DNA of 64,000 nt from Litchfieldella xinjiangensis. GTDB lineage: Bacteria; Pseudomonadota; Gammaproteobacteria; Pseudomonadales; Halomonadaceae. The translations under genes were made by a program, and so were the position numbers. The stretch's first letter is position 1. Every line of letters begins with the position of its first letter. The notes under the pieces were generated by a model, which was given only the letters and a program-made list of their open reading frames with translations, did not search any database and was not told the origin of the DNA. Shown here piece after piece: positions 34,975 to 43,749 of this stretch. The stretch is from positions 248,001-312,000 of the forward strand of contig NZ_JPZL01000004.1 in NCBI RefSeq assembly GCF_000759345.1. The letters are read 5' to 3'.

Positions 34975-36426
34975 GTGGAACAGCTCATTCATCAATTTAT
35001 CGGAAACCGCTGGGTGCGCAGCCAGGCCACCCGCACCCTGCCCGTATGTGACCCGTATCGGGAAACGCAGATTGCCGAGGTCACTGTCGGTGATGCCAGC
35101 GATGTCGAGGCCGCAGTACAGGCCGCTCGCCAGGCCTTGCCCGAGTGGAGCCGGTTACCCAGTCAGCGTCGTGCAGCGTATTTGGAAGCGATAGCCCATC
35201 AACTTCAGCATCGCTACGACGAACTCGTCGAGCTATCGTCGCGTAATAATGGTAAGCCCATCAGCGAAGCTGAAATTGATCTCGATGATGCCATCGCCTG
35301 CTATCGCTACTACAGTGAACGGGCACGTGAGCTCGATGACCGGCAAGGCCGCCCTGTCGCCTTGGAAATGGATGGCATCACTGCAAGCGTTTATCAGGAT
35401 CCCGTTGGCGTGGTCGGGCTAATCATCCCCTGGAATTTCCCCTTGGTGACGAGTGCCTGGAAACTCGCGCCTGCATTGGCGGCAGGCTGTACTGTGATCC
35501 TCAAGCCATCCGAAATCGTACCGTTGCCCGAGCAGGCCCTTGCCGAGATCATGCTAGCCATCGATCTGCCGCCTGGGGTCTTCAACCTCGTGCACGGTGA
35601 CGGAGAAAACGTCGGCATCCCGCTGACTCAGCATAAGGGCATCGATAAGCTCTCGTTCACCGGCAGCAACCGGGTGGGCGAGCAGGTCATGCGCGCCGCT
35701 GCAGACGGTATCCGAAATATCTCGCTGGAGCTGGGTGGTAAGTCGCCCATTCTGGTATTGGATGACGCCGATGTGGAACAAGCCGCGGAATGGGTCATGA
35801 ACGGAATTTGTTTCAATGCCGGCCAGATGTGTTCCGCAACTTCCCGCTTGATCGTGCATTCGTCACTTGCCGAGCCGCTCTATGCGCTCCTCGGCGAAAA
35901 GATCGATGCGCTTACCCTGGGCGACCCCTTGGATCGTACCACTTCAATGGGCCCGCTCTCGGGCGCCAGGCAATGGCATGCCGTACGTAACTATCTTGCG
36001 GTGGCCAAAAATGAGCAGCTCGATGCCGTGCGGGATGAACGTCATCGAACACTCCCTAAGCAGGGCTTTTTCATCGCACCCACCTTATACCGAGATGTAC
36101 CTACCACTAGCCGACTCTGGAAAGAAGAGATTTTCGGCCCGGTGCTCTGCGCCCGTAGCGTCAGCTCAGACCAGGACGCCATCGCCTTGGCTAACGATAG
36201 TCCTTTCGGCCTGGCCGCTACCGTCATCAGTGGTGATACACAACGCGCCAGAGGGATAGCGCGGCAACTCCAGGCCGGCAATGTCTGGTATAACACCGAC
36301 CAGGTGGCGCCCCCCCAGGCGGCCTGGGGAGGCTATAAAGCCAGCGGTATCGGTCGCGAGCTTGGGCCTCTGGGCCTGGCGGCCTATCAAGAGACCAAAC
36401 ATGTCATCGGCCCGGTTGCCCATTGA
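34975..36426 (+). CDS. Betaine-aldehyde-type aldehyde dehydrogenase
   Basis: The 483-residue NAD(P)-dependent enzyme has the IIPWNFP cofactor motif, FTGSNRVGEQVM, the general base Glu in ISLELGGKSP (about 245-254) and the nucleophile Cys in FNAGQMCSATSR (about 281-292). Similarity is to betaine-, gamma-guanidino- and gamma-trimethylaminobutyraldehyde dehydrogenases (BetB/KauB/ALDH9 group). It would oxidise the aldehyde made by the ThDP decarboxylase upstream. It starts at GTG 34975 with AAGGA six bases upstream. It is the last gene of the operon. Confidence 0.85.
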   Translation: MEQLIHQFIGNRWVRSQATRTLPVCDPYRETQIAEVTVGDASDVEAAVQAARQALPEWSRLPSQRRAAYLEAIAHQLQHRYDELVELSSRNNGKPISEAEIDLDDAIACYRYYSERARELDDRQGRPVALEMDGITASVYQDPVGVVGLIIPWNFPLVTSAWKLAPALAAGCTVILKPSEIVPLPEQALAEIMLAIDLPPGVFNLVHGDGENVGIPLTQHKGIDKLSFTGSNRVGEQVMRAAADGIRNISLELGGKSPILVLDDADVEQAAEWVMNGICFNAGQMCSATSRLIVHSSLAEPLYALLGEKIDALTLGDPLDRTTSMGPLSGARQWHAVRNYLAVAKNEQLDAVRDERHRTLPKQGFFIAPTLYRDVPTTSRLWKEEIFGPVLCARSVSSDQDAIALANDSPFGLAATVISGDTQRARGIARQLQAGNVWYNTDQVAPPQAAWGGYKASGIGRELGPLGLAAYQETKHVIGPVAH

Positions 36427-36464
36427 AATGCTACCCAGCCCTTGAAAAGAGATTCGGTTAACGC

Positions 36465-36776
36465 TCAACCAAACCACCAACGCCATAGGGCCGCGCTGCC
36501 CATCCCCAACCCGATGGCGAGCAATGGGCTGCGCCAGGCGATCGCCACGCCCCCTGCCGCCAACGCTGCCAGGCGTGTGCCGCCATCGCCGTGGACAATC
36601 ATCGGCGTGATGACGGCGATCAACACCGAGCTCGACATGGCATCGACAAAACGCCTGACCCGAGGACCCAGAGGCACGCGGGCCATGACCAGTAGTCCGA
36701 GCACCCGTGAACCGTAGGCAATGAAGACCATCGTGCCGATGGCGACCAGCGACTGCCACACCATGGCCGGATTCAT
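36465..36776 (-). CDS. azlD: AzlD family branched-chain amino-acid export subunit
   Basis: The 103-residue protein has three or four hydrophobic helices, with IAYGSRVLGLLV and the VDAMSSSVLIAVITPMI stretch typical of AzlD. The ATG at 36776 overlaps the end of azlC by 4 bases, so I use this start and not the longer frame inside azlC. It is the small partner of AzlC in LIV-E exporters. It converges with the aldehyde dehydrogenase gene; no clear terminator was seen in the 38-base gap. Confidence 0.85.
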   Translation of the reverse strand: MNPAMVWQSLVAIGTMVFIAYGSRVLGLLVMARVPLGPRVRRFVDAMSSSVLIAVITPMIVHGDGGTRLAALAAGGVAIAWRSPLLAIGLGMGSAALWRWWFG

Positions 36777-37495
36777 GAGGCGTCGGCTCCAAACCATTGC
36801 TTCGGCAGGAGCACCGCGACGAGCCCCCCTGTCAAGGCGCCCACCAATACGTGCAGATAGGGCGGCAACCACCAATAGGCGAACAAGGCGCTCGTTGCAG
36901 CTGCGAGCCACGGCAAAACCATGATCGCGCGCGGATGGCTGCCAACCACAATCATCAACAGGAAGCAGAGCATGATCACGTCGAGCCCGAAACGTTCGGG
37001 CTCGGTGATTCCGCCGCCGAAGGCTAACCCCAAGGCGGTGCCGATCACCCAGGCACTCCATAGCGCGATGCCACCCCCCAGAAGAATGCCCAGGTTACGC
37101 TCGCCGCGATGATATTCGCCCAATGCCATGGCCCAATTGGAGTCGGTCAACAAAATGACCATGGCGAATTGCTTGCGGCGCGGAAGCGGCTCGAGCCAGG
37201 GGTAGAGCGCCGCGCTCATCAACATGTGGCGAGTATGGATGGCCAACGTAATGGCAGCCAAGGGCAACAGGGGCACCGGCGCGGGCCATAGCTCCAACGC
37301 GGCGAATTGGGAAGGCGCGGCAAATACGAACAGGCTCATCAGCATGGCTTCCCAGTCGGCCAGGCCACGATGTACGGAAGCCACGCCAAAGGCGAGGCCA
37401 AACGCCACCGTAAACGCGGCCAAGGGCAGCATCATGCGGATGCCCCGCCAGGTGCCTTGTCCATCCAGGCGGACGCTGTTCTCGTGTGCAGCCAT
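36773..37495 (-). CDS. azlC: AzlC family branched-chain amino-acid exporter
   Basis: The 240-residue inner-membrane protein has FGLAFGVASVHRGL (about 32-45), the APSQFAALEL box (about 60-69), HTRHMLMSAALYP (about 87-99) and a LTDSNWAMA motif, all diagnostic of AzlC. It exports branched-chain amino acids in characterised cases. It diverges from the TRAP operon with a palindrome (37531-37552) in the shared 169-base gap. Confidence 0.88.
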   Translation of the reverse strand: MAAHENSVRLDGQGTWRGIRMMLPLAAFTVAFGLAFGVASVHRGLADWEAMLMSLFVFAAPSQFAALELWPAPVPLLPLAAITLAIHTRHMLMSAALYPWLEPLPRRKQFAMVILLTDSNWAMALGEYHRGERNLGILLGGGIALWSAWVIGTALGLAFGGGITEPERFGLDVIMLCFLLMIVVGSHPRAIMVLPWLAAATSALFAYWWLPPYLHVLVGALTGGLVAVLLPKQWFGADAS

Positions 37496-37530
37496 ACTCT
37501 ACGCACCTCCAAGCAAGCGTTGATACAATA

Positions 37531-37552
37531 AAACAAACAGACCTGCTTGTTT
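37531..37552. promoter_or_regulatory. AAACAAaCAG-AC-CTGcTTGTTT imperfect palindrome (probable TetR-type operator)
   Basis: Two 10-bp arms match at 9 positions around a 2-bp centre, and the flanks extend the symmetry (CAATA to the left, TTTTATTG to the right). It lies between divergent azlC and the TRAP binding-protein gene, 113 bases before the latter. The TetR-family gene inside the TRAP operon is the obvious candidate to bind it. Confidence 0.5.
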
Positions 37553-37664
37553 TTTTATTGCATAGAGTTTAGGTTGAATTCAGCGCGTATGTCATTAGGT
37601 GCGTGCAATCCAGATTCCAAACACAAGAGCAACAAGCGCCGATCGTTACGGCCTGGAGATCAAC

Positions 37665-38801
37665 ATGACGTTTCCCCGCAATGCGCTGACAGTGGCTGTC
37701 GCTGCGCTGACACTCCCCGTCTTGGCGCCTGCAGCACAGGCGTCCACTTCATTCATCGCCAATTCGTTTTATGACCAGCAGCACCCTCATTCCCGCTACG
37801 GCTACATCGAGTGGGCCGAGACGGTCAAGGCGCTTTCCAATGGGGAACTGCAGCCCGACGTTTACACCGGCACGGTCTTGCTGGCACCAAGAGCCAGCCT
37901 ACAAGGCATTCAGGACAATATCGTCCAGGTAGCACACCATGCCGCCGTGTATACCCCGTCCGAGATGCCGGTCGCCAATGCAGTTCAGGAACTGGGCTTC
38001 AACTTTGCCGACCCGCTTAACGGCATCCTTGCCGTGACCGACTTCAGTTTGAACAACCCCATCCAGCTCGAGGAGTGGAAAGAGCTGGATATCGTGTATC
38101 TGGGTGCCTACAACACGCCTCCTTATGTGCTGTTCTGCCGCGAGCCGGTACGCACGCTCGACGAGCTACGCGGCAAGCGCATCCGCACGGCGGGCTCAAC
38201 CGTCTCGGCCTGGGTCGAGCAAGCGGGCGGCATTCCGGTCAACGTTCCTTCCAGCGAAATGTACAGCGGCCTGGATCGTGGCTCCCTGGATTGTGCGACC
38301 AACGCTGCCAACGATCTCATCGACCGCTCGCTGTACGAAGTCGCCGAACACACCACCCTGCTGCCGACCGGCATGTACTGGTCGGGTCCGCAATGGGGCT
38401 TCAATTCGGATTTCTGGGCCGGTCTGACCGATGAGCACCGGGACGTCTTCAAGCAAGCCACGGCCAAGGCCATGACTCGCATGATCGTCCAGTACCTGGC
38501 CACGGCTGACGCGTCGCTGGAAGAGGCAATCTCTTACGGCAATAACGTTTACGAGCCTGGCGAAGATCTGATGGCATCGGTCGTCGAATTCCGCGAGAAA
38601 TCCCTGGAAAACGTCTACGACACCGCGCGTGAACAGTATGGCGTCGAGGAGCCCGAGGCATTGATCGACGACTTCCTGGCGACCTATCAGAAGTGGGAAG
38701 ACTTGCTTGCAGAGGTCGATCGTGAAGACGAAGACGCCCTCGCCGAGCTGGCGATGAAGGAGATATTCGATAAGCTCCCGGCTGACTACGGTATTTACTG
38801 A
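37665..38801 (+). CDS. TRAP transporter periplasmic binding protein (DctP type)
   Basis: The 378-residue protein has a signal peptide ending in AAQAS (about 27). The RIRTAGSTVSAWVEQAGGIPVNVP region (in parts, about 177-200) is the DctP core containing the ligand Arg, followed by SEMYSGLDRGSLDCATNA. It captures an organic acid or related ligand for the DctQM permease encoded after the TetR gene. The ATG at 37665 has GGAG upstream. The C-terminal half is rich in Glu/Asp. Confidence 0.88.
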   Translation: MTFPRNALTVAVAALTLPVLAPAAQASTSFIANSFYDQQHPHSRYGYIEWAETVKALSNGELQPDVYTGTVLLAPRASLQGIQDNIVQVAHHAAVYTPSEMPVANAVQELGFNFADPLNGILAVTDFSLNNPIQLEEWKELDIVYLGAYNTPPYVLFCREPVRTLDELRGKRIRTAGSTVSAWVEQAGGIPVNVPSSEMYSGLDRGSLDCATNAANDLIDRSLYEVAEHTTLLPTGMYWSGPQWGFNSDFWAGLTDEHRDVFKQATAKAMTRMIVQYLATADASLEEAISYGNNVYEPGEDLMASVVEFREKSLENVYDTAREQYGVEEPEALIDDFLATYQKWEDLLAEVDREDEDALAELAMKEIFDKLPADYGIY

Positions 38802-38858
38802 TACCGATCGAACCCAGGCCATCTCCCTGAGATGGCCGTCGTCAACAGAGAGCTCGGC

Positions 38859-39488
38859 ATGACCCTTCGCCAGACCCAAGAGGAACGTTCGCGCCAGACC
38901 CAGGCCCGGGTTATCAAAGCGACCATCGATTGCATTCTCGAGAAAGGCATTCGCGCCACATCGACGGTAGACGTCGCCCGCAAGGCTGGCGTCTCACGGG
39001 GGGCGCTGATGCATCACTATCCTTCCAAGGAGTCGCTGATGCAGGCCACGCTGGACGACCTGCTCAACCGCGAGGTGGATAGCGTTCGAGAGATGGCGAT
39101 GCGCGTCAAGGCAGGGGATCTCGACTTTGACACCCTGCTGTTGGCCCTGCACGAACATTTCAAGGGCGACATGTACATGGTAACCCTGGAGTACCTCACC
39201 ACGGCACGCACCGACCCCGCCATCATGGAGGTGCTGATGCCGCTGGCGGCCACGTTCAATGCCTCGCTCGAACATATCTGGGAGCAGTTGGTCGCCAGTG
39301 CCGAGCATAGCTCGCATGAGAAGCGCGTCGCTCTCAACGCTACGCTTTGCATGATGCGTGGCATGGGCGCACAGAGTATCTGGCGCGACGACCCCGAACT
39401 CTACCATGACATGCTGGTGTTCTGGCGGAAGACCCTGGTCGACCTGGGGTATTCCACCTCGGACACCGTCAGGAGAAACTCCACATGA
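38859..39488 (+). CDS. TetR/AcrR-family transcriptional regulator
   Basis: The protein has an N-terminal helix-turn-helix: IKATIDCILEKGIRATSTVDVARKAGVSRGALMHHYPSKESL, in pieces at about residues 18-60. The remainder is a helical ligand domain. I prefer the ATG at 38859 over 38832 because the latter sits inside a hairpin (GGCCATCT/AGATGGCC, 38817-38837) that would hide it. The gene lies between the TRAP binding protein and TRAP permease genes and overlaps the small permease by 4 bases. It therefore likely autoregulates the operon through 37531-37552. Confidence 0.85.
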   Translation: MTLRQTQEERSRQTQARVIKATIDCILEKGIRATSTVDVARKAGVSRGALMHHYPSKESLMQATLDDLLNREVDSVREMAMRVKAGDLDFDTLLLALHEHFKGDMYMVTLEYLTTARTDPAIMEVLMPLAATFNASLEHIWEQLVASAEHSSHEKRVALNATLCMMRGMGAQSIWRDDPELYHDMLVFWRKTLVDLGYSTSDTVRRNST

Positions 39489-39985
39489 TCGCCCAGCTGA
39501 TCGAGACGACTAGCCAATGGCTGGCCAAGAGTGCCCTCGTGCTCGCGTCATTGTTTCTGGTGTTGATGGCGTTGCACGTTTCGCTGGACGTGGCCCTGCG
39601 CTATGTATTCGGGACGACGTTTGTCGGCACCCTCGAAGTGGTCTCGTTCTACTACATGGTCGCGGTGGTCTTTCTGCCGCTGGCCTACGTCGAACTCCAG
39701 CAAGAGCATATCAGCGTCGATGTATTGGTCGGCCGATTTCCTGCCCCGGTACAACTGGCGTTTTACCTGTTTGCCTGCAGCCTTGGCCTGCTCTATTTCG
39801 GCATGCTCTGTTATCAGGGCTATCTGGATGCCTTGCGCGCTACCACCAGGCTTGAAACCGCCATGGCCAACTTTCAATTCTACCTGTGGCCTAGCCGCTG
39901 GGCTCTACCGGTCGGCTTTGCCGCCATGTGCCTGGCCATCCTTGCCAACATGACCAAGGCGCTGCGTCTCCGCCAAGCGCTTTAG
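39485..39985 (+). CDS. TRAP transporter small permease (DctQ type)
   Basis: The 166-residue protein has four predicted helices, with an N-terminal segment (LLMALHVSLDVALRYVFG in parts) and PLAYVELQQEHISVDVL (about 61-77), the conserved loop of DctQ. It bridges the binding protein and large permease. It overlaps the TetR stop as ATGA and is followed 10 bases later by dctM. Confidence 0.88.
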   Translation: MIAQLIETTSQWLAKSALVLASLFLVLMALHVSLDVALRYVFGTTFVGTLEVVSFYYMVAVVFLPLAYVELQQEHISVDVLVGRFPAPVQLAFYLFACSLGLLYFGMLCYQGYLDALRATTRLETAMANFQFYLWPSRWALPVGFAAMCLAILANMTKALRLRQAL

Positions 39986-39995
39986 GAGTCCCGAC

Positions 39996-41303
39996 ATGAG
40001 TAATCTCGAGATAGGCATGGCAGGCATTGCCATTGCCTTGGCCCTGATCGCCCTGCGCGTGCCAATCGGCGTCGCCCTGGGTCTGGTGTCGATCTTCGGC
40101 ATCAGTGAAATGACCAATATGCGCGTAGCGTGGGGAATGATCTCGGCGACGCCATTCGACTTCGCCGGGACCTGGGAGCTGACCGCGGCACCGATGTTCC
40201 TGTTCATGGGCTATCTATGCACCACGACGGACATGACCCAGGGCCTGTTCCAGGCGATGCGCCTGTATCTGGCGCGATTGCCCGGGGGGTTGGCGGTTTC
40301 CAGCGTGATGGCCTCGGCATTCTTCGCTGCCGCCTCGGGCTCCAGTGTGGCCACCTCGGCGGCCATGTCGCGTATCGCCGTGCCGGAAATGCTCAAGCAC
40401 AACTATGACAAGGGGCTGGCCACCGGGACCATCGCAGCCTCGGGTACCCTGGGCTCACTGATACCACCCAGCGTATTGCTGGTGTTGTACGGGGTGTATG
40501 CTCAAGTCTCGGTGGGCCAATTGTTCATGGCAGGCTTTCTGCCCGGTGTGGTATCCGCCCTGCTCTATATCGGGATGATCATGGTGCGTACCAAGCTCAA
40601 TCCCAGCCTGGCCGGTGATAGTGACGTGCGCTCCACGTGGCAGGAAAAGTGGGACGCCTTCAAGAACATCTGGCCGTTACCCTTGCTGATCGGGGCCGTT
40701 CTCGGCGGCATCTTCATGGGGGTTTTCTCACCGACCGAGGCCGGTGCCGTGGGCACGACCATTGCCGCACTGATTGCCCTGGCGCGCCGTTCCCTGACAA
40801 TGGCAGCCATCAAGGAAGCACTGATACGTACCGCCGTGAGTACCGCCAGCATCTTCCTGATTCTGATCGGCTCGCTCTTTTTTACGCGCTTTTTGGCCAT
40901 GAGCGGCGTACCGGAAGCGTTCTCAGAACTGATCCTCAGCGTCAGCACGGAGACCTGGTGGATCATCTTTGCCGTCACGTTGATCTATCTCGTCCTCGGC
41001 ATGTTCATCGATTCCATCGGTTTGTTACTGCTGACGCTGCCGCTGATTCTGCCTTTGGTTCAGGGCGCGGATCTCAATTTGGTGTGGTTCGGCATCATCG
41101 TCGTGAAACTGCTCGAGGTCGGACTGATCACCCCACCGATTGGCCTCAATGTCTATGTGATCAAGGGAGCGCTGGGCAAGAGCGTCACGTTGTCTGAAGT
41201 CTTCAAGGGTGTGACATGGTTTTTGGCCATGGACATTGTCGCCCTGCTGCTGATCGTACTGATCCCTGCCCTTTCACTCTATCTGCCCCAGAAGATGTTC
41301 TGA
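39996..41303 (+). CDS. TRAP transporter large permease (DctM type)
   Basis: The 435-residue membrane protein has about twelve helices and DctM motifs: AAPMFLFMGYL, AAASGSSVATSAAMSRIAVPEM, GSLIPPSVLLVLYGV, FSPTEAGAVGT and the C-terminal LLLTLPLILPLV followed by LITPPIGLNVYVIKG. It forms the Na+-driven channel of the importer. Confidence 0.93.
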   Translation: MSNLEIGMAGIAIALALIALRVPIGVALGLVSIFGISEMTNMRVAWGMISATPFDFAGTWELTAAPMFLFMGYLCTTTDMTQGLFQAMRLYLARLPGGLAVSSVMASAFFAAASGSSVATSAAMSRIAVPEMLKHNYDKGLATGTIAASGTLGSLIPPSVLLVLYGVYAQVSVGQLFMAGFLPGVVSALLYIGMIMVRTKLNPSLAGDSDVRSTWQEKWDAFKNIWPLPLLIGAVLGGIFMGVFSPTEAGAVGTTIAALIALARRSLTMAAIKEALIRTAVSTASIFLILIGSLFFTRFLAMSGVPEAFSELILSVSTETWWIIFAVTLIYLVLGMFIDSIGLLLLTLPLILPLVQGADLNLVWFGIIVVKLLEVGLITPPIGLNVYVIKGALGKSVTLSEVFKGVTWFLAMDIVALLLIVLIPALSLYLPQKMF

Positions 41304-41334
41304 GTGACATCATCAATAACATCAAGGAAAACCA

Positions 41335-42561
41335 ATGACTACGACACGCTTGATCAATGCCAACGTGATCGACACCCGCAACGGGAAAGTCCTCGCCGAA
41401 CAGCAGGTACGCGTTCAGGATGGCCGTATCGTCGAGGTCAGCAGCACGCCGCTTGAAGGAAGCGATGACCGGGTCATCGATCTGAAGGGACGTTACCTGA
41501 TGCCTGGCATGGTCGATTCACACGTTCATGTCACGGCGATTACGCCCAACTTTGCACTGCTGGAAACGCTCTCACCCTTCTACGTCGGTGCCAAATCCAG
41601 CGAACTGCTCGAAAGCATGCTGATGCGTGGCTTCACCACCGTGCGGGACGCCGGCGGTGCGGACTATGGCCTGGCCAAGGCGGTTGATGAAGATAGCCTG
41701 ATCGGGCCGCGAATCATGTACGCTGGCAGAGCCCTGTCACAGACAGGCGGGCACGCCGATATGCGTGGCCCGGGGCAGAATACCTTCGAGGGTTGCTTCT
41801 GCTGCGCGGGGCTCGGCCGTGTCTGTGATGGGGTCAGCGAGGTACGTCGAGCGGCACGCGACGAAATCCGCAAGGGCGCCACTCAGATCAAGATCATGGC
41901 TTCCGGTGGCGTCGCCTCACCCACCGACCGCATCGACAGCACCCAGTTCTCGCTGGAAGAGATCGATGCCATTGTCGAGGAAGCCACGGCGGCCAACATT
42001 CATACCATGGCCCATGCTTATACGGCGCGCGCCATCAATCGTTTGATCCCCCGCGGCGTCAAGACCATCGAGCATGGCAACCTGATGGATGAAGAGAGCT
42101 GTCGTCTATTCCTCGAGCATAACGCTTACCTGACCCCGACACTGGCCACCTACGACGCCTTGGCCAAGGAAGGCGTTGAAGCTGGGATGGCCGAACATCT
42201 TCAGCGCAAGGTCTTCGATGTGCTGGAAGCCGGTGGCAAAGCCCTGGAGATGGCCCAACGTTATGGCGTGAAAATGCTCTACGGCTCTGATCTGCTGGGT
42301 AGGATGCAGCGTCATCAGCTCAACGAATTCAATTTGCGCAAGGATGTCGTGCCGACGGATGAGCTGATCCGCACTGCCACCTGCAACGCTGCAGATGCCT
42401 ACGGCCATACTGGCGACTTCGGCGAGATTATCCCGGGGGCCCGTGGAGACATGCTCGTTCTGAAGGATAATCCACTCGAGGATATTACCGTGCTGACCCG
42501 CCCGGATGAGCAGCTACTGCTAATCATGAAAGCAGGCAATGTCTACAAGGATATGCTGTAA
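41335..42561 (+). CDS. Amidohydrolase (imidazolonepropionase/prolidase-like)
   Basis: The 408-residue metal-dependent hydrolase has the DSHVHVTA motif (His63, His65), KIMASGGVASP with a lysine that may be carboxylated (about 186-196), HTMAHAYTARA (about 223-233), IEHGN (about 244-248) and the late Asp in YGSDLLG (about 318). Such proteins hydrolyse cyclic amides, dipeptides (Xaa-Arg/Xaa-Pro) or lactones. Being the last gene of the TRAP operon, it probably acts on the imported compound. The substrate is unknown. Confidence 0.85.
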   Translation: MTTTRLINANVIDTRNGKVLAEQQVRVQDGRIVEVSSTPLEGSDDRVIDLKGRYLMPGMVDSHVHVTAITPNFALLETLSPFYVGAKSSELLESMLMRGFTTVRDAGGADYGLAKAVDEDSLIGPRIMYAGRALSQTGGHADMRGPGQNTFEGCFCCAGLGRVCDGVSEVRRAARDEIRKGATQIKIMASGGVASPTDRIDSTQFSLEEIDAIVEEATAANIHTMAHAYTARAINRLIPRGVKTIEHGNLMDEESCRLFLEHNAYLTPTLATYDALAKEGVEAGMAEHLQRKVFDVLEAGGKALEMAQRYGVKMLYGSDLLGRMQRHQLNEFNLRKDVVPTDELIRTATCNAADAYGHTGDFGEIIPGARGDMLVLKDNPLEDITVLTRPDEQLLLIMKAGNVYKDML

Positions 42562-42580
42562 CGCTGAGGAGCCCCAGCAC

Positions 42581-42606
42581 CCCTCGCGCAGGGATCTGCG
42601 CGAGGG
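42581..42606. repeat. Dispersed palindromic repeat hairpin between convergent genes
   Basis: CCCTCGCGCAG (42581-42591) and CTGCGCGAGGG (42596-42606) form a perfect 11-bp stem with a 4-base GGAT loop. It is the central hairpin of the GTAGGAGCGCAG family and lies between the amidohydrolase stop and the next convergent gene, where it may act as a terminator-like structure. Confidence 0.8.
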
Positions 42607-42616
42607 ATTAGGAATT

Positions 42617-43660
42617 TCAATCCAACTGCACCCGTAGCAGCGTATACGGCGCCTCGCAGGCGTGACGCTCATCGCGCTCGTCGACGCTGCCCAGCCCCAT
42701 GTGCCGATCGTTATCGTAGGCGACAAATAGCCGCTCTCGATCCAGCACGGCTAGGCCTTCCGCCTTGTGTTCGAACTCAAGGGGAATGTCCCCTTCTGTC
42801 GTCACCAACGTCGGTAACTTGCCGGCGTCCATGTCTTCGAAACTCATCACCCAGAGGTAACCCCCAATGTGCGGGATGCCCTTTTCCTCGGTTTCGAAGC
42901 TGGTCACCAAGTACAGTCGCGCATGATAGGGATCGTACTCCAGGCTCGACAGGCCACACTCGAACCGCACGCCCTCATGATGGTTGGGGTCGAATGCATA
43001 GTGCTCCTGCATCTCATCGACGAAGACAAGATTGCCCTTATCATTGACCTCGTAGTGGGCCCCCACTAGCCGGCTGACGTAGTCAAAATCGTCATGGGCA
43101 GCGCCCTGCTCCCGAATGCCGAATAACAGCAGCCCGTCGCCGCGCTTACCGGGAATGGCTGCCAGCCCTTCGATCTTGTAATACGGGTAGCCGATCACCT
43201 GGTCGAGCTTGTTACGTAGCTCCAGGGAGCCCTCCACGCCGTCCCGGGGATCCGGATCGACCACCTGCACCTTTTCCGGCTCGCCCAAGGGCCAGATCAG
43301 TAGATGGTTATAGGCGTTGAGATCGTGACTGGCCTCGTCGATCCGGTCGAAGCCGGTGGTGGCCAAAACGTGACGGCCATCGGCGGTCAGGGCAAAGTCT
43401 TCATACTTGACCGCTTGCTTGATCAGGGGCGCGGTGAAATATTCGAGTTGGCTGTCGTCGGGGCCGCTTGCTTGCATGGGCATGGCAAAGACAGCTGAGC
43501 GAGCCTCGCCGGGAATGGGCTTATCGCTGGCCAGGATAAGTCGCTTGCCGTCATACAAGACGGCGGACACTTCGGCGTTGACCAGTTTACCTTGGTCGTC
43601 CCGAAGGCCTTCCGGAAAACAGTGAATGGTGCCTTGTTGCAGAATCTTGGCGTGCGTCAT
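42617..43660 (-). CDS. Hypothetical protein, probable beta-propeller
   Basis: This is about 347 residues from the ATG at 43660 (a longer frame to 43729 adds an unlikely N-terminus). Repeating blocks such as YDGKRLILASDKP, ALTADGRHVLATTGF, YKIEGLAAIPGKRGDGLLLFG, LSSLEYDPYHARLYLVTSF and KAEGLAVLDRERLFVAYDND have the spacing and pattern of beta-propeller blades. They resemble esterase-like/phytase-like or SdiA-regulated domains. No signal peptide is apparent. I do not recognise a specific family or substrate. Confidence 0.6.
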   Translation of the reverse strand: MTHAKILQQGTIHCFPEGLRDDQGKLVNAEVSAVLYDGKRLILASDKPIPGEARSAVFAMPMQASGPDDSQLEYFTAPLIKQAVKYEDFALTADGRHVLATTGFDRIDEASHDLNAYNHLLIWPLGEPEKVQVVDPDPRDGVEGSLELRNKLDQVIGYPYYKIEGLAAIPGKRGDGLLLFGIREQGAAHDDFDYVSRLVGAHYEVNDKGNLVFVDEMQEHYAFDPNHHEGVRFECGLSSLEYDPYHARLYLVTSFETEEKGIPHIGGYLWVMSFEDMDAGKLPTLVTTEGDIPLEFEHKAEGLAVLDRERLFVAYDNDRHMGLGSVDERDERHACEAPYTLLRVQLD

Positions 43661-43749
43661 GGCCGGGAATGCCCCTCTTGCTGCAAATATCGAATCAGTC
43701 CCCTGCACTGTAGTCGATATGCGGGACACACCGCGCCAAGGCTTGCCGA

